Shown: positions 39,441 to 43,671 of the stretch, in pieces
Position numbering within the stretch: position 1 is the first letter of the stretch
Layout of the letters: the number at the start of each line of letters is the position of its first letter
Assembly (NCBI GenBank): GCA_029977865.1
Contig: JAPOKA010000022.1
Location: 1-43,671 of the forward strand
Source of the DNA: a bacterium
GTDB taxonomy: Bacteria; Planctomycetota; Phycisphaerae; Phycisphaerales; SM1A02
DNA length: 43,671 nucleotides
Direction of reading: 5' to 3'
Program-made: the position numbers and the translations under genes
The notes under the pieces: generated by a model
Seen by the model: only the letters and a program-made list of their open reading frames with translations
The model's database searches: none
What the model was told of the DNA's origin: nothing

Positions 39441-40828
39441 CGTGAGCCCTCCTTGGCCGCCGGCGCCGCGGGCGGCATCCAATCGGCGAGTTCGATCGCG
39501 ACGTCGCGGGCGTCGAGGAGGCCGTCGAGGTTTCGATCGACCAAGGGGCCCCGCCCGGCGTCGCGGTCGGCGGCGGGCGAGGCGGAGAGAGAGCGCTTAC
39601 CGCCGGCGGTGACTGGATCCTCGAGCCCGGCAAGGCCGCCCTCCCCGCTGCGATTGCGGAAGACGTGCACGGTATGGCTCGAGATGTCGACTGCGACGAG
39701 GTCGGGGTCGCCGTCGCCGTCGAGGTCGCCGATCGCGAGATCGCGGATGAACGAGCCCTCGAAGATCGGCATCGGGAATCCGTAGACCAGGTCGCCGCCC
39801 GGCAGGTCGGTCGACTCGTTGCGACGCACCACGATCATCCCCGGTAGGGCCATGCCAGCGACGAGATCGACCCGACCGTCGCCATCGAAGTCGGCGGCGG
39901 TGGCGCACCAGGCGAAGCCGATGAACGAGGTCTCGACCAGGGAACGATCGAGCAGGTTGCCGCTTCCGTCGTTGCGGTAGATCACGATCACCTGCGACTG
40001 GCCGAGCAGGATCGCAGGCGTGATGGCGTCGAGGTCGCCGTCGCCGTCGAGGTCGAAGAGGCCGGCGGTGGTGAGCGCCGCATGCTGATCGCCGACCGCC
40101 GGAGTGCGGATGCCGGTCGGATTGGGCACCGCCAAGCTTCCCGCGGCGAAGCGCATGATCTGCAGGCGACCGTTTCCGATCGCGGGCACGACCAGTTCGG
40201 GAACGCCGTCGCCATCGAGATCGCCCGCGTGGGTCTCCTGCGGAAAGCACATCGCCACCGCCTCGCGGCCGATGGTGAGGTGGTCGAAGGGCTGGATTCC
40301 TTCGGGCCCGATCTCGGCGGTGGTGATCGAGTTCGATCCGTAGTTGGTCGCCGCCAGTTCGACCGCCCCGTCGCCATCGAAGTCGGCGAGGCAGAGGCTC
40401 CGCGGTTCGCGTTCGATGGTGACCAGTTCGGGCGTTCCGAACCCGCCTCCGGCAAGGCCAGGCAACTCGATCAGCCGGCCGATCTGGGTGCGGGCGACCA
40501 GCACGAGATCGACATGTCCGTCGCCGTTGAAGTCGCCGCTCGCCGCTGCGTCGGTGGGAAAACCGAGTTCGATCGCCTCTGGCGGAAGGAACGAGCCGTC
40601 CTCCGCACCACGAAGGATGTAGAGCAGACCGTCGGTGCTTCGCCCGGTGACGACGAGGTCGAGCCGCTGGTCGCCATCGAGATCGGCCAGATGCAGCGAC
40701 GAGGGCACGTGCGGGGTCGGCAACGGAATCGACACCGGCGGTTCGAAGGCGATCTGCCCCGCCGCGGGGGCGGCGGCCAGCAGAACCGACGAGAGCGTGG
40801 CAACGGGCGTTGGCGGGCGGCGGAACAT
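39437..40828 (-). CDS. Secreted FG-GAP/VCBS-repeat protein
   Basis: The product has 463 residues. A signal peptide ends near 'APAAGQ'. The body is a beta-propeller-type array of calcium-loop repeats, each with a D-[LFI]-[DN]-G-D-x-x-x-[DE]-L core: 'LADLDGDQRLDLVV', 'SGDFNGDGHVDLVL', 'LADFDGDGAVELAA', 'AGDLDGDGVPELVV', 'LFDLDGDGDLDAIT', 'AADFDGDGRVDLVA' and 'IGDLDGDGDPDLVA'. These seven would close one propeller. The C-terminus has only a single, degenerate dockerin-like unit ('DRNLDGLLDARDVAIELADW') and then 'MPPAAPAAKEGSR'. Its stop overlaps the GTG of the next gene, so both are translated from one message. Such proteins act in adhesion or ligand binding; the partner is unknown. TACGCT on the minus strand (40914-40919) is a possible -10. 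Confidence 0.85.
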   Translation of the reverse strand: MFRRPPTPVATLSSVLLAAAPAAGQIAFEPPVSIPLPTPHVPSSLHLADLDGDQRLDLVVTGRSTDGLLYILRGAEDGSFLPPEAIELGFPTDAAASGDFNGDGHVDLVLVARTQIGRLIELPGLAGGGFGTPELVTIEREPRSLCLADFDGDGAVELAATNYGSNSITTAEIGPEGIQPFDHLTIGREAVAMCFPQETHAGDLDGDGVPELVVPAIGNGRLQIMRFAAGSLAVPNPTGIRTPAVGDQHAALTTAGLFDLDGDGDLDAITPAILLGQSQVIVIYRNDGSGNLLDRSLVETSFIGFAWCATAADFDGDGRVDLVAGMALPGMIVVRRNESTDLPGGDLVYGFPMPIFEGSFIRDLAIGDLDGDGDPDLVAVDISSHTVHVFRNRSGEGGLAGLEDPVTAGGKRSLSASPAADRDAGRGPLVDRNLDGLLDARDVAIELADWMPPAAPAAKEGSR

Positions 40829-41148
40829 GGGGAGTCGAGGACCGGGAAGAAGCGAGATGAACGCATGGGAATCCGCGGCGGTTCAGGCCTTTCGGAAACC
40901 GGGGACCGATCCGAGCGTAGGGATCCCTCCTTCCAGAGGATGCCCCAGGATCGAAACCGCGTGAGGATTCGCAGGCCAACTTTGCGCCACCTCGCCCAGA
41001 TTGTCGGCTTCGGTCCGGCACGGCCGGTTCGGGGTGCTAGGTTCTCTTGGATCGGCCTCGCCTTGGAAGTCGGCCCTGTGGGCCATTGTCGCCATCGTCG
41101 CCGAAGCCCGATCGCGTCGGGTTCCAGACCACCATCTGCAGGAACGCC
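40829..41148. other. Divergent intergenic region between two FG-GAP protein genes
   Basis: This 320-base stretch has no gene I can support. It contains TACGCT on the minus strand (40914-40919), a -10 candidate for the 40828 gene. It also has GTGCTAGGTTCT on the plus strand (41034-41045), probably in the promoter of the 41149 gene and shared with the 37033 gene. The rest is unassigned. Confidence 0.5.
41034..41045 (+). promoter_or_regulatory. GTGCTAGGTTCT box upstream of the 41149 gene
   Basis: The same 12 bases occur on the minus strand at 37097-37108 before another dockerin-tailed secreted protein gene. TG-C-TAGGTT has the form of an extended -10. The distance to the start codon is 103 bases here and 63 bases there. 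Confidence 0.35.
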
Positions 41149-42864
41149 ATGACCCGCCAGCCACTCCCGCTCGACCGCCTGATCGTCCTTTCGTGCCTCG
41201 CCGCCGCGGCCCCGGCGCTGGCTCAGCAGTTCCAGCAGCAGACGACCTCGCGGTTCCCGACCCAGGCGGAGTACACCAACCAGGCGACCATTGGCGACCT
41301 CGACGGCGACGGGGACCTCGACATCGTCTTCGCGAACGGGCAGGGCTACTCCTCGCTCGGCGCCCTGCTCAAGCCGCGGATCTACATCAACGACGGCGTC
41401 GGCGTCTTCTCGGATCAGACCGATGCCCGCGCCGCGGGCGTGACCGGCTGCTTCCGCGGCGTCGAGCTCGGCGACTGCGATGGCGACGGCGACCTCGACA
41501 TGGTGCTCGCGCAGGACTTCTTCCGGAAGCCGAAGCTCCTGATCAACGACGGCGCCGGCGTCTTCAGCGACGAGAGCGACCGCCTTCCCGACGCGAACCT
41601 TTCGAGCGCACGGGCGCAGTTCGGCGACGTCGACGACGACGGCGATCTCGACCTGGTCTTCAACCACAGCGGGACGAGCAGCCGCTTCGGCTCCAACGGC
41701 GCTCCGAAGCTCTACCTGAACGACGGGACCGGGCACTACACCGACGCGAGCGTCGACCGCATCCCCACCGCAAACATCCCCGACCAGCAGGACATCCTCT
41801 TCTTCGACGTGGACAACGATCTCGATCTCGACATCCATGTGGGGAGCCGATCGAGCACCAACGGCGGAAGCCAGATCTGGCGCAACGACGGAACCGGCGC
41901 GTACGAGCGCATCAGCGGGGTGCCCACCGACTACTCGACCTACTCCTACGACGCGGGCGACTGCGACGGCGACGGCGATCTCGATCTGCTCGGGGCCAAC
42001 GCCGACACCAGCAACAAGGAGATGCTGCTGCGGAACTACTCCGGAGACGGCTCGGTCTGGCAGAAGATCTCCTCGCGGATCATCCCCAACCCGACTTCCG
42101 ACGACAACGACACCAAGTTCTTCGACATCGACGACGACGGCGACCTCGACATGATCGTCGCGACGCTCGGCGGATCCCGCGAGCGGGTCTACGTGAACAG
42201 CGGCGACTGCACCTTCACCGAGGACACCTCTCTGATCAGCGCCCAGTCCGACTCCTCGCTCGATGTGATGGTGGGCGATCTGACCGGTGACGGCCGCATC
42301 GACATCGTCACCGCACAGGGCGAGAGCGGGGGCTTCCAGAACCGCATCTACGTGAACGTCACCGGTCCGATCGACTCGCGGGCGCCGCGGGTGATCAGGA
42401 TGGATGAGATCGTTCCCGGCAAGAGTGCGGCTCCCGGCCCGCAGCGGGTGCGGGCGCTGATCTTCGACGACCACACGAGCGATCGCGGGTTCTTCGCCCG
42501 CTCGGTCGAACTTCGCTACATGGTCGGTGGCGGCAAGGAGCAGTCGGTCGAGGCGCTCTGGTCAGGCAACAGCCTCTGGCGCGGGGTGCTGCCGGAGTTC
42601 CCGGCCTGCTCGGAAGTCGCCTACCGCATGGTCGCGGTGGATTGGGCCGGCAACGAGGGATCCTCGGAGTGGATGGTCTTCATCTCTCCCGGCGAGTGCG
42701 GCGGTGGTGCCGATATCGATGGCGACGGCACCGTGGGCGGCGCCGATCTGACCATCCTGCTCGCCGCGTGGGGCACTCCCGGCCCCGGCGACCTCGACGG
42801 CGACGGCACCGTGGGCGGCGCCGATCTGGCGATCTTGCTTGCCGCCTGGGGCACCAGCGGCTGA
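41149..42864 (+). CDS. Secreted FG-GAP/VCBS-repeat protein with dockerin-like tail
   Basis: The product has 571 residues. A signal peptide ends at 'APALAQ'. It has a seven-bladed-type array of calcium-loop repeats: 'IGDLDGDGDLDIVF', 'LGDCDGDGDLDMVL', 'FGDVDDDGDLDLVF', 'FFDVDNDLDLDIHV', 'AGDCDGDGDLDLLG', 'FFDIDDDGDLDMIV' and 'VGDLTGDGRIDIVT', each followed by '[IL]-Y-[ILV]-N-[DS]-G'-type strands. An immunoglobulin-like segment comes next (about 410-520, 'VRALIFDDHTSDRGFFARSV', 'YRMVAVDWAGNEGSSEW'). The tail has two near-identical units, 'DIDGDGTVGGADLTILLAAW' and 'DLDGDGTVGGADLAILLAAW', ending 'GTSG'. AGGA sits five to six bases before the ATG at 41149. It is probably a calcium-dependent surface or extracellular protein of unknown ligand. 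Confidence 0.87.
   Translation: MTRQPLPLDRLIVLSCLAAAAPALAQQFQQQTTSRFPTQAEYTNQATIGDLDGDGDLDIVFANGQGYSSLGALLKPRIYINDGVGVFSDQTDARAAGVTGCFRGVELGDCDGDGDLDMVLAQDFFRKPKLLINDGAGVFSDESDRLPDANLSSARAQFGDVDDDGDLDLVFNHSGTSSRFGSNGAPKLYLNDGTGHYTDASVDRIPTANIPDQQDILFFDVDNDLDLDIHVGSRSSTNGGSQIWRNDGTGAYERISGVPTDYSTYSYDAGDCDGDGDLDLLGANADTSNKEMLLRNYSGDGSVWQKISSRIIPNPTSDDNDTKFFDIDDDGDLDMIVATLGGSRERVYVNSGDCTFTEDTSLISAQSDSSLDVMVGDLTGDGRIDIVTAQGESGGFQNRIYVNVTGPIDSRAPRVIRMDEIVPGKSAAPGPQRVRALIFDDHTSDRGFFARSVELRYMVGGGKEQSVEALWSGNSLWRGVLPEFPACSEVAYRMVAVDWAGNEGSSEWMVFISPGECGGGADIDGDGTVGGADLTILLAAWGTPGPGDLDGDGTVGGADLAILLAAWGTSG
42715..42852 (+). repeat. Tandem DNA repeat encoding the two dockerin-like units
   Basis: Two 60-base units, 78 bases apart, encode the tail of the FG-GAP protein. 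Bases 42721-42750 and 42799-42828 are identical over 30 positions, including silent sites, and the rest differs at few positions. This indicates recent duplication or gene conversion of the unit. Confidence 0.8.
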
Positions 42865-43010
42865 TCGCGGCGGGGTGCTCTTCGGCGGAGGCCAAGCGCC
42901 TCGTTCACGGCGAATGTGCGAGCAGCATGACTGCGCTCGGGATGCTCCACGGCGCGGGCGGCCTGCGAGCCCGCGGTCTCGATGACCTTCGCGGTGCCGG
43001 TCGGGTCGCG

Positions 43011-43671
43011 CTACTCGGTTGAGCGGCGTCGCCGCCTCGGCGCGCGGGCGGGCGGCGCGGGTGGCGGTCCGATCTCGTCGCGCAGCTCGCGCACGAGTTC
43101 GCCCAAGGCCTGTTCTCTCCATGATCCTGACCGAAACGGACTTTCGGCGAGCGGCTCGGCAGGTCCCTTCATGGGTCGGCCGTGGCGCGCGGAGACCTCG
43201 CGACAGAACCACGAGGTGAAGCCGGCGCGGCTGATCACGAGTTCGGTGGCGATCCCGAGGGCGAGGCAGCGCTCCTGAAGCCGCGGCCAGGCCCGATCGA
43301 CCTCGGCGCGAATTCCGCGACGGCTCATCGCATCGGCGATCCCGTCCGGCTCGGCGGGGGTGGCGAGTCCGTGGGCGCCCGCGGCCACGAGCCGCTCGGC
43401 GCAGTGTTCGCGGGTGCGGCCGGGGATTCCCTTGACCCGTCGCAGGCTCTCCGCGTCGGCCGGCCGCGCCCGGGCGATGTCCGCCACCGCCGCATCGGGC
43501 AGGGCAGCCCGGGGAGGAACATCGTGGTCGCGGGCGATCACTTGTCGTTCAAGCACCAGCGCTGTGATGACCGCCCGGTTCACCAGCCCCACCAGATCGG
43601 CGCGGGCGATTCGCTTGACCTGCCCGCGGGGATCGAAGGGAGCGTCGGCCAACGACTCCGCGGATTCCGCG
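43011..43671 (-). CDS. Ribonuclease D-like protein, C-terminal 219 residues (cut by right edge)
   Basis: The frame is open from the right edge to the TAG at 43013-43011, so the N-terminal 3'-5' exonuclease domain, if present, lies beyond the window. The visible part has 'VITALVLERQVIARDHDVPP' and 'ALPDAAVADIARARPADAES', then 'LRRVKGIPGRTREHCAERL'. This is the HRDC domain as found after the exonuclease domain in ribonuclease D, involved in tRNA 3' processing. The rest ('GIATELVISRAGFTSWFCRE') fits the second HRDC-like half, and the end is Pro/Arg-rich. An internal TTG at 43652 should not be taken as the start. RecQ helicase also carries HRDC, but its spacing and upstream sequence differ. It converges on the FG-GAP gene with 146 bases between, which contain a seven-pair hairpin (42953-42975). 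Confidence 0.6.
   Translation of the reverse strand, partial: AESAESLADAPFDPRGQVKRIARADLVGLVNRAVITALVLERQVIARDHDVPPRAALPDAAVADIARARPADAESLRRVKGIPGRTREHCAERLVAAGAHGLATPAEPDGIADAMSRRGIRAEVDRAWPRLQERCLALGIATELVISRAGFTSWFCREVSARHGRPMKGPAEPLAESPFRSGSWREQALGELVRELRDEIGPPPAPPARAPRRRRRSTE

Noticed and set aside
33683-42864. Cellulosome-like gene cluster
   Set aside because: The tails resemble dockerin calcium loops, but there is no cohesin, scaffoldin or carbohydrate-active enzyme in the island. A sorting or docking tag is the more careful reading.
42953-42975. Hairpin CGCGGGC/GCCCGCG between the two convergent genes at the right end
   Set aside because: Seven pairs with a nine-base loop and no T-tract on either side. 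Such GC-only hairpins are expected often by chance in this DNA, so it was not listed as a terminator.
43011-43652. A complete small gene starting at the TTG at 43652
   Set aside because: The frame continues open through that codon to the window edge, and HRDC domains of this kind follow a larger exonuclease domain, so it is treated as a truncated gene.
1-43671. CRISPR arrays, insertion sequences, prophage or integrative element boundaries
   Set aside because: I found no regularly spaced repeats, transposase or integrase genes, or flanking direct repeats with a tRNA target anywhere in the window.

Overview
This is a very GC-rich (roughly 70 percent G+C by eye), gene-dense bacterial chromosome segment. 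The gene content points to the Planctomycetota, most likely class Phycisphaerae. Five secreted proteins carry or end in the Asp/Asn-Gly-Asp-Gly ... Asp-Leu-x-x-Leu-Leu-x-x-Trp-Gly tail (a dockerin-like calcium-loop module common in that group). One protein ends in a Pro-Gly / hydrophobic / poly-Arg surface anchor, and several small proteins have no family outside the group that I can name. I see no phage, insertion sequence, CRISPR array, rRNA or tRNA. This looks like core chromosome with one accessory stretch of exported proteins.

Layout. 1-2674 (minus): a TolC-type outer-membrane efflux lipoprotein followed by the start of its HlyD-type adaptor, cut by the left edge. 2746-5562: a glycoside hydrolase family 35-like protein with a remodelled active site. 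5825-16600 (plus): crotonase, acyl-CoA dehydrogenase, leucine dehydrogenase-type enzyme, gamma-glutamyltransferase, a divergent subtilase, and the E1-alpha, E1-beta and E2 subunits of a 2-oxoacid dehydrogenase. Together these look like a route from peptides and branched-chain amino acids (or pyruvate) to acyl-CoA. 16741-18087: a nucleotide-sugar dehydrogenase closed by a clear terminator. 18249-20127: three small membrane or exported proteins of unknown function leading into deoC. 20146-21738 (minus): polyphosphate glucokinase-like ROK kinase and a SOUL haem-binding lipoprotein. 21892-24230: a full aldehyde dehydrogenase overlapped by a non-catalytic half-ALDH, resembling ALDH16 split into two chains. 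24495-26680 (minus): chorismate synthase and a WYL regulator.

26823-32092 (plus): an NTF2-like exported protein, EboE, an EboC-like UbiA prenyltransferase with an inserted zinc ribbon, guanylate kinase, uracil phosphoribosyltransferase and a solitary beta-class DNA methyltransferase. A conserved unknown 429-residue protein converges on the last. 33683-42864 is the exported-protein island: a C-type lectin protein, a GNAT acetyltransferase, a stand-alone nuoA, a dockerin-tailed protein, a PEP-CTERM-like protein, a cysteine-repeat protein and two FG-GAP/VCBS propeller proteins. 43011-43671 (minus) is the C-terminal part of a ribonuclease D-like protein cut by the right edge.

Regulation. A TAC-N-CT hexamer recurs upstream of genes, and in several cases sits only 6-7 bases before the start codon (gmk, upp, the EboC-like gene, the 18249 gene). 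This suggests -10 elements producing leaderless mRNAs. Elsewhere good Shine-Dalgarno sequences are present and in places decide the start.

The most interesting candidates are the EboE/EboC pair with its zinc-ribbon-bearing prenyltransferase, the split ALDH16-like pair, the paired small membrane proteins upstream of deoC, and the island of secreted proteins sharing one sorting-type tail.
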